DNA of 64,000 nt from Paenibacillus glycanilyticus. GTDB taxonomy: Bacteria; Bacillota; Bacilli; Paenibacillales; Paenibacillaceae. How positions within the stretch are numbered: position 1 is the stretch's first letter; each line of letters begins with the position of its first letter. The notes under the pieces are model-generated. The model saw nothing but the letters and a program-made list of their open reading frames with translations. It was not told the DNA's origin and made no database searches. The position numbers and the translations under genes were made by a program. This document shows positions 34,521-42,909 of this stretch, piece by piece. The stretch spans positions 248,001 to 312,000 of the forward strand of contig NZ_JAMBNP010000005.1 of NCBI RefSeq assembly GCF_023715145.1, given 5' to 3'.

Positions 34521-35924
34521 ATGGACCGTTATAGACCTAGGTATCATTTTACGTCCCCGCGCAATTGGATGAACGACCCGAATGGTCCGTTTCAGTTAAA
34601 CGGCGAATATCATTTGTTCTACCAGCATAACCCGTCAAAGCCAGAGTGGGGAGATATCCACTGGGGGCATGCCAAGAGCTTGGATCTGGTTAATTGGACT
34701 CATCTGCCGATTGGAATGGCTCCTTCCTATGAGCTTGGAGAGTCTCATTGCTTCTCCGGCTGTTCGGTTGTAAATGACGGAGAAGTAACGTTGTTCTATA
34801 CGAGCATCGGCGAAGGTGAACGGAACGCGACTACGGGAGCGCAACAATGGATGGCCCGCGGAAAGGATTTGCGCACCTGGCATAAGCCGGGCATTAACCC
34901 GGTGTTGACGCTGGATTTGCATGGGGAGCTTCAGATCAAGGATTGGCGGGATCCTTATGTGTGGAAGAGTGAAGACGGCTGGCATATGCTGCTTGGCGGC
35001 ATACAGGAGGAAAAAGGCTGCTCCTTCCTCTACCAATCCGACGATTTGGAACGATGGAGCTTCAAGGGGACTTTTTATAAAGGGGAAGAATGGATCTGGG
35101 AATGCCCGCATTTGTTCCGATTTGGCGATAAGGCGGTGTTATTCTATTCTCCGAGCGGCCCTGTACGATACCTTTCGGGTACCCTTAGCGGTGACAGATT
35201 CATAGATGTAGAACAGCATGGCACCGTGGACTTCGGCGGTTGGGAAGGTTATTATGCTTCCACCGGATTTGTGGATGAGCGCGGACGCCGCATTGTGCAT
35301 GGCTGGATCCCGGAAGGCAGCAGAGGCGAGGAATTTCCCGTAAGCCTGGATTGGGCCGGGGCGCTGGCATTGCCGCGAGTCGTAGATCTGAAGCCAAATG
35401 GAGCTCTTTCTATGATACCTGTGCCTGAACTGGAAACGCTTCGAGGCGAGAGCCACAGCTTTCAGGATATTTCCGTAGAGCCGGCACCAACTAGCACGGG
35501 AATTCATTCGACTTCCTTTGAATGCTTGCTTGAAATCGACAGACAAGCGATTGCGGCATCAGTCCTGACTCTATCCGTGCTTGCCTCGGCTTGCGGTAAG
35601 GAGCATACGGATATTCATCTCGATCCGGCATCCCATTCGATTACTATCGACCGGTCGAATGCAAGCCTGCTTCCAAAGGTGCATAAAACGCCGATTGAAG
35701 GAAAACTACCGGATGTAGACGGTGCGGAACGTATCCGGCTGCGTATATTTGTTGACCAATCGATTGTAGAAGTATTTGTGGATGACGAGACCTGTCTCAC
35801 AACCAGAGTATATCCGACCTTGGAGGACAGCACCGGAATTCAGCTTCGGACAAACATAGGCAATTCCGTTGTCTCCAGCATGCAGATCTGGGAGATGAAG
35901 GCGGCGGAGATTCGGACCGAATAA
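34521..35924 (+). CDS. GH32 beta-fructosidase (sucrase/levanase type)
   Basis: The 467-residue protein has the GH32 N-terminal five-blade propeller and C-terminal beta-sandwich (from about 310). The nucleophile is D19 in WMNDPNGP, transition-state D144 is in DWRDPYVW and acid/base E194 in WECPHLF. There is no signal peptide, so it hydrolyses imported sucrose, sucrose-phosphate or fructo-oligosaccharides in the cytoplasm. GAGAGA upstream sets ATG 34521. The importer at 30.1-33.5 kb is the likely supplier (inference). No fructokinase is adjacent. Confidence 0.93.
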   Translation: MDRYRPRYHFTSPRNWMNDPNGPFQLNGEYHLFYQHNPSKPEWGDIHWGHAKSLDLVNWTHLPIGMAPSYELGESHCFSGCSVVNDGEVTLFYTSIGEGERNATTGAQQWMARGKDLRTWHKPGINPVLTLDLHGELQIKDWRDPYVWKSEDGWHMLLGGIQEEKGCSFLYQSDDLERWSFKGTFYKGEEWIWECPHLFRFGDKAVLFYSPSGPVRYLSGTLSGDRFIDVEQHGTVDFGGWEGYYASTGFVDERGRRIVHGWIPEGSRGEEFPVSLDWAGALALPRVVDLKPNGALSMIPVPELETLRGESHSFQDISVEPAPTSTGIHSTSFECLLEIDRQAIAASVLTLSVLASACGKEHTDIHLDPASHSITIDRSNASLLPKVHKTPIEGKLPDVDGAERIRLRIFVDQSIVEVFVDDETCLTTRVYPTLEDSTGIQLRTNIGNSVVSSMQIWEMKAAEIRTE

Positions 35925-35946
35925 CCATAGCAAAGAAAAGAAAAGA

Positions 35947-35986
35947 AAAGAAAAGGCACCTCTATGAGACTATGAGGCGCCTTTTT
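35947..35986 (+). terminator. Terminator of the GH32 gene
   Basis: AGGCACCTC and GAGGCGCCT pair with one A-C mismatch, then TTTTT. An AAAAG run repeated about five times (35931-35955) lies just before it. Confidence 0.75.
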
Positions 35987-36054
35987 GTGTTACTCTCTAG
36001 TTAATGTGAAACATGAACGAGATCTTCAAATGAAGGAAGGAAGTGCGCAATTAA

Positions 36055-36729
36055 ATGAAAGTGGGCTGCCTGCACGCTCATTACTCCAATATTGAATATA
36101 TTCAGGATGCCATGGGCTCGAAGGCAGAGTTCGTTCACTATGTAGATCCTGGTTTAATGAACCGGTTAACGCATGATACTAGCTTTGATCTGACCAAAGC
36201 CAAAGCTAAGGTCGCGGACCAGATTAATTGGATGGCTCAATCCGGCGTGGATGCTATTCTTATTACCTGCACGAATTATATCGCGCTTCTCGAAGAGGAG
36301 GACCTTGTAACCTCGATCCCCGTTATTAAAATCGACGAGCCCTTTTTTAATGAAATCTGCAAAATAACGCAGCCGCAGGTTCTTCTGTTTACGAACCCGG
36401 CTACGGTTGAAGGAACAATGAAGCGGCTTAACGATTACGCCGTATCGCGGGGCCAATTGCCCCCGGACATCGAAGTGTGCATCATCGACAACACGTTTGA
36501 CTTCATCATGCAGGGCAAGAAAAACCGTTACTCAGAAGAAATAAGCACGTATATCAAAAACCTGCATCAATCTGATCCAGGCAAGAAAATATCCGTCGCC
36601 CAGTTATCGATGGCGGAGGCTGCTAAAAGAGCAGCAGAGGAGCTTCAAGTAACCATCGGCAATCCATTAGAATCGTTGGCGGCGTTTTTCTCGAGCGAGG
36701 AAATCTATTATGAAGAAGCCCAGGAATGA
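36055..36729 (+). CDS. Asp/Glu racemase superfamily protein
   Basis: The 224-residue protein has racemase-fold features: an N-terminal strand MKVGCLHAHYSN, then ILITCTNYIALLEE with one candidate catalytic cysteine C72. The second half has KKISVAQLSMAEAAKR where the other catalytic cysteine would be expected, and no cysteine there. It may therefore be an aspartate/glutamate/hydantoin-racemase relative with altered chemistry or none. GGAAGGAAG precedes ATG 36055. It is a single gene with no pathway context. Confidence 0.7.
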   Translation: MKVGCLHAHYSNIEYIQDAMGSKAEFVHYVDPGLMNRLTHDTSFDLTKAKAKVADQINWMAQSGVDAILITCTNYIALLEEEDLVTSIPVIKIDEPFFNEICKITQPQVLLFTNPATVEGTMKRLNDYAVSRGQLPPDIEVCIIDNTFDFIMQGKKNRYSEEISTYIKNLHQSDPGKKISVAQLSMAEAAKRAAEELQVTIGNPLESLAAFFSSEEIYYEEAQE

Positions 36730-36791
36730 TTTGTTAGGTGGGTCCAAGATAAAGCATAATTTTGCAATTCAATGTGAAGGCAGAGGATAAT

Positions 36792-37166
36792 TTGAATCAA
36801 AAAGAATTTGAAGCTATTTTAAAAGAGCCCCCTAATATTAGATATGAATATTTTATAAAGAAAGTAACTGACTTCGAAGAAGTGTGGGGGTTATACGATG
36901 AGGGTTGGGCAACGGCTGATGATGGGGAAGGGAATATGTGTATTCCATTCTTCCCGCGAAAAGAATTTGCTCAGCATTGTGCAACAGAAGAGTGGTCTAG
37001 TTATAAATGTGAAAGCATAGATCTTTATGAATTTATTGATGAATGGCTTATTGGAATGAAAGAGGATAAAGTAAAAGTTTCTATTTTCCCTAACGAGGAT
37101 ACAGCTATTGCAGAGGTTGAGGTATTATTAAGAGATCTAAAAAATGAACTCGAGAAATATGAATGA
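36792..37166 (+). CDS. DUF2750 family protein, A+T-rich
   Basis: About 124 residues with the DUF2750 pattern: KRYEYFIKK-like (IRYEYFIKKVTDFEEVWGL), YDEGWATADD, and FFPRKEFAQHCA. Function is unknown. TTG 36792 is chosen because GAGG lies just upstream and family members start near this point; TTG 36762 is an alternative. The gene is clearly richer in A+T and in AAA/GAT/TTA codons than its neighbours, which suggests recent acquisition. A strong terminator follows. Confidence 0.75.
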   Translation: MNQKEFEAILKEPPNIRYEYFIKKVTDFEEVWGLYDEGWATADDGEGNMCIPFFPRKEFAQHCATEEWSSYKCESIDLYEFIDEWLIGMKEDKVKVSIFPNEDTAIAEVEVLLRDLKNELEKYE

Positions 37167-37199
37167 AAAAGCTGGGCGAAATCAATCGCCCAGCTTTTT
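37166..37199. terminator. Terminator after the DUF2750 gene
   Basis: AAAAAGCTGGGCG and CGCCCAGCTTTTT form a perfect 13-bp stem with A/T tails on both sides. Confidence 0.95.
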
Positions 37200-37352
37200 C
37201 GCTTTTATTAATAAGGTAATCGGTAGAGGAAAGGGGTATCTACTGAGGAGCGAAGCGTCCGCCTTTGCCACTTGTGAACATTACAATATTAAATGAATTC
37301 AAAATTTCACAATGGCAACAGCGGCCGAAGGAGATACGCCCGTCCTTCCAGA

Positions 37353-38726
37353 TTATTTTCTCCAGGACGCCTCAATCTCCTCGAGCGACTTGCCTTTCGT
37401 CTCCGGAACGACGCGCATCGTAAACAGGAACGTAACGAGCGACATTGCGCCAAAGATCCAGAACGTTACTGCCGGTCCTGCCGACTCCAGCATTGGCGGG
37501 AACGATTGCGATACGACATAGTCGGCAATCCACAGCGCCATCGACGCGATGGCCGTTGCCCGGCCGCGGACGCGGTTCGGGAAGATCTCGCTCAGGATAA
37601 CCCATACAACGGGTCCAAGCGATACGGCGAACGCTGCTACATAAATCAGAATGAATACAAGGACAAGCGAGCCTGATGTGTGTCCGGTATGGAACGCAAC
37701 ACCGATCACGGCCAGACAAATCGTCATAACGGACGAGCCAACAAGCAGCAAGACTTTGCGGCCGACTTTATCGATCAGCCAGATCGCGAGAATCGTGAAC
37801 AGGAAGTTAACGAGACCAATCAGAATCGTTTGAACAAGGGACGAATCCGTACCCGCGCCCATCGATTTGAAGATTTCCGGCGCATAGTACATCACGGCAT
37901 TAATGCCGGTCACTTGCTGAAGAACGGCAAGCACAACGCCAACGATCAGCGCAAGGCGGATGCCCGGGCGGAAAATCTCTTTAAACGAGCTGCCTTTTTC
38001 TTCTGCGAAGGAGGCTTTAATATCCAATACTTCCTGCCTCGCATCTTCCTCACCGTGAATACGAAGCAGGATGTTTAACGCCTGTTCCGATTTGCCTTGC
38101 TTGATTAGCCATCTTGGGCTCTCTGGCACAAGGAACAACAGAATGAAGAAAATAACGCCCGGCACAACGCCTACGCCAAACATCCATCGCCATGCATTCG
38201 CGATATCCCAAGCATCATCGCCGTAACCGGCAATGCCGGAGTTCACGAAGTAGACCAGGAAGATACCCGTAACGGTAGCGAATTGGTTCAGCGCGACGAG
38301 ACGGCCGCGGTATTTGGCCGGCGCGATTTCCGCGTTATACAGCGGACAAAGCGTAGACGTAATCCCGATCCCGAGACCGCCAATCATGCGGGCGATGATG
38401 TACATCGAGAAGGTGTCCGGAATCGCGGAGCCAATCGAGCCGATAACGAACAGGACTGCTGCGACAATAAGTACTTTTTTACGGCCGAACCGGTCACTCA
38501 GCACTCCGGAGAAACCCGCACCAACAATACATCCTATAATAAGCGAGGAAACGGCCCAGCCGACCTCTACCTCATTTAAGTCAAACCGGTCCTGCATAAA
38601 TCCGATCGCACCGGATACTACGGCTGTATCGAAGCCAAACAATAAACCGCCGAGGGCGGCAATCATGGAAACGAGCGTAACGAACTTCATGCTTTTGCCA
38701 TTGGCATTTGCAGTTATGCTGCTCAC
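37353..38726 (-). CDS. MFS sugar:H+ symporter (sugar porter family)
   Basis: 457 residues, 12 membrane helices. Sugar porter signatures are GGLLFGFDTAVVSG in helix 1, DRFGRKK in the loop after helix 2, NAEIAPAKYRGRL, VPESPRWLIKQGK in the central loop, QQVTGINAVMYYAPEIF and PETKGKSLEEIE at the C-terminus. This resembles XylE/AraE/IolT transporters of xylose, arabinose or inositol. It starts at GTG 38726 with AAGGGG upstream. It follows the three-component sensor operon on the same strand but is separated by that operon's terminator, making it a likely target of the sensor. Confidence 0.92.
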   Translation of the reverse strand: MSSITANANGKSMKFVTLVSMIAALGGLLFGFDTAVVSGAIGFMQDRFDLNEVEVGWAVSSLIIGCIVGAGFSGVLSDRFGRKKVLIVAAVLFVIGSIGSAIPDTFSMYIIARMIGGLGIGITSTLCPLYNAEIAPAKYRGRLVALNQFATVTGIFLVYFVNSGIAGYGDDAWDIANAWRWMFGVGVVPGVIFFILLFLVPESPRWLIKQGKSEQALNILLRIHGEEDARQEVLDIKASFAEEKGSSFKEIFRPGIRLALIVGVVLAVLQQVTGINAVMYYAPEIFKSMGAGTDSSLVQTILIGLVNFLFTILAIWLIDKVGRKVLLLVGSSVMTICLAVIGVAFHTGHTSGSLVLVFILIYVAAFAVSLGPVVWVILSEIFPNRVRGRATAIASMALWIADYVVSQSFPPMLESAGPAVTFWIFGAMSLVTFLFTMRVVPETKGKSLEEIEASWRK

Positions 38727-38920
38727 TTTATTTTTTCCCCTTCCACATGTCTAATCCTAAATGGTTGCGTGTTGAAACGTTACCCATTATATCACCGGAG
38801 CCGCGGGCTTTAGCGGGCATTCGACAGCACTTATTTGTGATGTTCCAGCATGGAAAAGGCACGGTAACGTTCTTAGGCACGGGAGTTTTGGGCGAGTAGC
38901 ATTTTATTAGTCTGGACAAC

Positions 38921-38950
38921 AAAAAAGTCCATGCCGCAAGTGGCATGAAC
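38921..38950 (-). terminator. Terminator of the three-component sensor operon
   Basis: On the minus strand GTTCATGCC-ACTTGC-GGCATGGAC is followed by TTTTTT. Confidence 0.93.
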
Positions 38951-38966
38951 TTCCTGAATATCCTGA

Positions 38967-40313
38967 TCATTTCGCTTGACCGCGGTATTCCGTCGGAGTA
39001 ACACCGGTGACCCGTTTAAATACCCGGCTGAAATAATTCGGATCCTTATATCCGACTTCAAAGCATACTTCCTTAAGCGCCAGCTCGTCGGCCGAGGCGA
39101 TCAGCTGCTTGGCCTTGTCAATCCGCAGACCCGTCAAATAATCAATAAACGTTGCGCCTGCTTGCTGCTTGAACACTTTACTGAAGTAATGCGGGTTCAA
39201 GTGGACATGCTCGGCCGTTTCCTCCAGCGACAGCTCTTCCGTAAAATGAAGCCCGATATACCGCTTAGCCTTATCCATCACATTGATCGTCTGTTGCTCC
39301 CGCTGCTCGCGAATCCGTTGCAGAGCGGAGATGACATAGGAACGATGCTCATCCGAATGCTCTTGCTCATCCGGGGTTAAGGAGTGAGCATGCCTATTTG
39401 AACCGGAGCCTCGAACAACCTCCTCGAAGTCGCGGACTTCGCCCGCATGCCGGTCAACGTCAGAGGCAAATACCGCTTCGAAATACGATTTGCGCAAGCC
39501 GCCGGCACCGGTCTGGACAGATCCGATCCCAACCGTAATTGGCAGTTGGAACTGCCGCTCGGCCAGACTGCACAGCTTCTCGCCAAATGACTTGATGCTT
39601 GTTTTCCAGTCCGTGTCTTCCGTATCGTTTCGGATAAAAATAGCCATGTGCAGGTCAATTAATGAACTGACAATATTGGAGATTCCGTACGTCTTGGCGT
39701 AGCTTCGGAACGTTTCGTACAGCTTTTTCTTATCGAGCGTATAAATCTGCTTCGGAAAGGCGACAACAACAGCACAGCCTTCATCAAGAGGGAAGTCCAG
39801 CCAGTCGGATAATTTCGCTTCATCCGCATCCAGCACCTGATCGACCATAAACAAGAGAGACAGCTCATTTTCCACCAGCGGCTGAAGCTGCGATACGCGG
39901 TCCCGCAAATGAAGCTCCGCGGTCCGTTTGGACTTTTCGCGTTCCAGCTCTTCGATTAACTGGCTTAGGGTGGAGGAGATTTGCTCGCGACCGGCCGGCT
40001 TTACGATATATTCCTTTACTCCAAGCGATACGGCTTCTTTGGCATAGGCAAAAAAATCATAAGCCGTAACCAATATAAACTTGGTATCCGGCAGCCTTGA
40101 TTTCATTTCGCGAATCGCCTGCAAACCTTGAATGCCGGGCATATTAATATCCATCATAACGATATGCGGGCGAAATTCTTCCGCTTGTTCAATCGCTCTC
40201 CGGCCATTATCGGCATGGGCGATCTGGAACAAGTCCGGCAGCATGCGGTGAATGAGGAGCTCCAGCCCTTCGCGCTCCAGCGCTTCGTCATCGGCGATCA
40301 GTAGACGGTACAT
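38967..40313 (-). CDS. AraC-type response regulator of sugar sensor
   Basis: About 448 residues. The receiver has LLIADDEALEREG, phospho-acceptor Asp in HIVMMDINMPGIQG and Lys in EYIVKPAGREQ. The C-terminal AraC helix-turn-helix pair reads LSLEETAEHVHLNPHYFSKVFKQQAG and LKEVCFEVGYKDPNYFSRVFKRVTG. ATG at 40313 (minus) follows AAGGAGA. It overlaps the kinase gene by 26 bases, and the kinase overlaps the binding-protein gene, so all three form one operon. By family precedent it activates a sugar transporter. Confidence 0.92.
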   Translation of the reverse strand: MYRLLIADDEALEREGLELLIHRMLPDLFQIAHADNGRRAIEQAEEFRPHIVMMDINMPGIQGLQAIREMKSRLPDTKFILVTAYDFFAYAKEAVSLGVKEYIVKPAGREQISSTLSQLIEELEREKSKRTAELHLRDRVSQLQPLVENELSLLFMVDQVLDADEAKLSDWLDFPLDEGCAVVVAFPKQIYTLDKKKLYETFRSYAKTYGISNIVSSLIDLHMAIFIRNDTEDTDWKTSIKSFGEKLCSLAERQFQLPITVGIGSVQTGAGGLRKSYFEAVFASDVDRHAGEVRDFEEVVRGSGSNRHAHSLTPDEQEHSDEHRSYVISALQRIREQREQQTINVMDKAKRYIGLHFTEELSLEETAEHVHLNPHYFSKVFKQQAGATFIDYLTGLRIDKAKQLIASADELALKEVCFEVGYKDPNYFSRVFKRVTGVTPTEYRGQAK

Positions 40314-41757
40314 CGTGGATCGGTTCTCCTTTCTGTTCTGGTAATGGCGATCCCGGCAGGAAAAGAATAACCGAGGTTCCCTGTCCCGGCTCGCTTTCAA
40401 TGCGGACAATATCCTGCCTATTATAAAAGAGCCTCAGCCGCTTAATTACATTGCGGGTACCAAAGCCCATTGAATTTTTCTTAATCGGAGCCGTTTGAGG
40501 AGGATCCTGAAGAGCAAGAAGCGCATCCCGTTCTTCCATCCCCATGCCTGCTCCATTATCAGCGATCGTTACCTTAACGTCCTCGCCTGCTTGCTCCATC
40601 GCCAGCCGTATGACACCTCCGGACTCCAGACGCTCCACGCCATGAACAAAGGCATTTTCCACAAGCGGTTGAATCGTCAGAGCGGGGATCAGCACCCCCA
40701 GTACGGACTCGTCAATCTGCTGCCGGATTTCTACGCGGCTTCGGAAGCGGGCTTGCTGAATCGTGAAATATTCCCGAACATGCCTCAGCTCATCCCCGAG
40801 AGTAACGGGCCGGTCCAACCGGCTCAGATTATACCGGATCAGCTTGGACATCGACACGATCAAATCGCTTGTCTGATCGGCTCCTTCAAGGAGCGCCAGC
40901 TTGGACAGCACATTTAGCGTGTTAAATAAAAAATGCGGATTGATCTGGCTCTGCAGAGCCTGAAGCTCAAGCTCTTTAACGAGGCGCTCCGACTCCATGC
41001 GTTCTTTATCCTTGCCCATCAAATCCTTCAAATCCTTGATCATATGCCGGAACGATTCCGACAGGATGCCAAGCTCGTCATTGGAGCGCTCGGGAAGATA
41101 TTCGGCATCAAGCTCCCCCTTGGACAGCTGCTGCGCGGTAAGCACAAGACGGTCCACCGGACCGGTAATGCTTCTGGAGATCCATAGCGCAAGCACAATA
41201 CTGAGCAGGGTATTAATGATAAAGACTGCGGGCCCAAGCCAGTCCATTCGTACGATTTCCAATTGAATGCTCCGGTATACCGGCTCGTACGCGCTAAGCT
41301 CCAGATCGATGAGACGGCGCTCCTCCTCCCGGATGAAAGAGCTTGTCCTCTCCGCGTTCTCGTAATAGGAGAGCGCTTCGGTTGGAGACTCGGATTTTCC
41401 GGCAGCCTGCTCCTGCTCGGCCAGCGTTTCCAGCATATGAACATAGCCTTGCAGGACGCCGGCGATATCGGATTCCGTCCGCTGGCCCGCGAGCCGCTCC
41501 TTGATCCGGTAAAGTGCCGCCTGCTGCTGCTCAAGAGCCAGACGGCCGCTTTCTTCGGGATTAAGCAAATACGTATACAAAGCACGGACATTATCATCGG
41601 CGGTTTGCGCGGATTGCGTATACAGGAGCATGCGGTCCATCATCGTATTATAGCTGTGCTGCACGGTTTTGGAGCTTTCGAACAGGAAGAAAGTCACGCC
41701 GTTCGTAAGCAGAACCAGCAGCGGAATAAAGAACAGCAGTTTTTTGCGGAGCGTCAT
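40288..41757 (-). CDS. LytS/YesM-like histidine kinase of sugar sensor
   Basis: 489 residues. An N-terminal helix (KLLFFIPLLVLLTNGVTFFLF) is followed by a compact, mostly helical extracellular part (about 30-175), too small for a full sugar-binding fold. A second helix (VFIINTLLSIVLALWIS), HAMP, phospho-acceptor H275 in INPHFLFNTLNVLSKL and HATPase boxes DNGAGMGM and GFGTRNVIKRL follow. The small sensor region fits a kinase that reads sugar through the anchored binding protein encoded just upstream. Confidence 0.92.
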   Translation of the reverse strand: MTLRKKLLFFIPLLVLLTNGVTFFLFESSKTVQHSYNTMMDRMLLYTQSAQTADDNVRALYTYLLNPEESGRLALEQQQAALYRIKERLAGQRTESDIAGVLQGYVHMLETLAEQEQAAGKSESPTEALSYYENAERTSSFIREEERRLIDLELSAYEPVYRSIQLEIVRMDWLGPAVFIINTLLSIVLALWISRSITGPVDRLVLTAQQLSKGELDAEYLPERSNDELGILSESFRHMIKDLKDLMGKDKERMESERLVKELELQALQSQINPHFLFNTLNVLSKLALLEGADQTSDLIVSMSKLIRYNLSRLDRPVTLGDELRHVREYFTIQQARFRSRVEIRQQIDESVLGVLIPALTIQPLVENAFVHGVERLESGGVIRLAMEQAGEDVKVTIADNGAGMGMEERDALLALQDPPQTAPIKKNSMGFGTRNVIKRLRLFYNRQDIVRIESEPGQGTSVILFLPGSPLPEQKGEPIHDVPSTDRR

Positions 41758-42737
41758 GGGGCCGCGACCTCCTTTTCCGTTATAACGGAAATCGGAGTGT
41801 ACTGCTCCGAAGGGATAGGCTGCCCATGGAAATAGTCATTTAGGATGGCGACGGCTTTATAACCCATTTGAGAGGGCTTCTGCACAATAGAAGAGACGAT
41901 CTCTTTGTTTCCGATAGCGGCCAGCGTGTCCTCCAAGTTATCAAAAGCATAGATCTTCACGCCTCCTGGTCTGGTCCGGGCAACCGCTTCGGCCATCCCG
42001 ATTCCGTCCAGGGAGCTGAAGCCTACCAGGTAAATGATCTCCGGATGCTCCTTCAGCATTTGCTCAGCCTGCTGCGCGGCTTGAAGCCGGGAAATATTCG
42101 AGGAACGCACCTCGGCGATGGACAGCCCTTTGTAGGTAGCAATGACGGATTGAAAGCCTTCAAGGCGGAGCCGCTGATTGGCAGCCTCCTTGCTTCCGAC
42201 AAGGACCCCAATCGCTCCGCTGGTTTCCTTGTTGCCCTCCGCAATAAGCCTTCCCATCTCTTCTCCGGCATGGGTATTATTGGTGCCAACGTATGCGAGG
42301 CGCTTGCTGCCCGGCTCATCGGTGTCCACCGTGATGACCGGTATGCCAAGCGCATTTGCTTTTTCGATTAATTGACGATCCTGCTCTGACCCGATCCCCT
42401 GCAGAATAATTCCATCCATCTTGGAGGCGATGGCTTTCTCCAGCAGCTTCATCTGCTCCTCGGCATTAATGCGGAAGGGTCCCATGTATTGCAGCTCCAT
42501 ATGAAATTGTCCGGCGGCTTCCAGGGCCCCTTGTTCGACCGACCGCCAGAACGGATTGTCCAGCTCCTGCGAGATGAGGGCAATCTGCAGCCTCGCGTCT
42601 TTATCCTGAACGCCTGCCTCAAGCGGGGTGACAAGTCCCCTGATCCGCCCGGTAGACAGATAGAATTGGACCAGCACATACACAAATACGATAAGCAATA
42701 GAAGAACGCCGATATTCCATCTTTTCCGGTTAGCCAT
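41754..42737 (-). CDS. Membrane-anchored sugar-binding sensor protein (XylFII-like)
   Basis: The 327-residue type-1 periplasmic-binding fold of the RbsB/XylF kind (IALISQELDNPFWRSVEQGALEAA, DGIILQGIG, PVITVDTDEPGSKRLAYVGTNN). The N-terminal helix (about 9-28; IGVLLLLIVFVYVLVQFYLS) has no lipobox or clear cleavage site, so it is probably an anchor. The gene leads a kinase-regulator operon and not ABC permeases. This matches the three-component arrangement known for xylose sensing in Clostridium beijerinckii (XylFII-LytS-YesN). The sugar is not certain. Confidence 0.85.
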   Translation of the reverse strand: MANRKRWNIGVLLLLIVFVYVLVQFYLSTGRIRGLVTPLEAGVQDKDARLQIALISQELDNPFWRSVEQGALEAAGQFHMELQYMGPFRINAEEQMKLLEKAIASKMDGIILQGIGSEQDRQLIEKANALGIPVITVDTDEPGSKRLAYVGTNNTHAGEEMGRLIAEGNKETSGAIGVLVGSKEAANQRLRLEGFQSVIATYKGLSIAEVRSSNISRLQAAQQAEQMLKEHPEIIYLVGFSSLDGIGMAEAVARTRPGGVKIYAFDNLEDTLAAIGNKEIVSSIVQKPSQMGYKAVAILNDYFHGQPIPSEQYTPISVITEKEVAAP

Positions 42738-42909
42738 CGCTTCTCATGTTCTCCTCAGATGACTGAATAATAGCCACATTATACATGAACGGCCTATAAA
42801 CCCAAAATTAATCTAATTTCAATGATCATGTAAGCAGGGGATTCCTTCACTTTGTGGAATTGTTTTGAATAGCGATCACTTTGACTTCGAAAAGGTGGAA
42901 AATATTCGA

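Noticed and set aside
35931..35955. AAAAG pentamer run
   Set aside because: Short simple-sequence tract next to a terminator; nothing further supports a function.
38774..38790. cre-like sequence around TTGAAACGTTACCC near the symporter gene
   Set aside because: It misses key consensus positions (second G and final A), so it is too weak to call.
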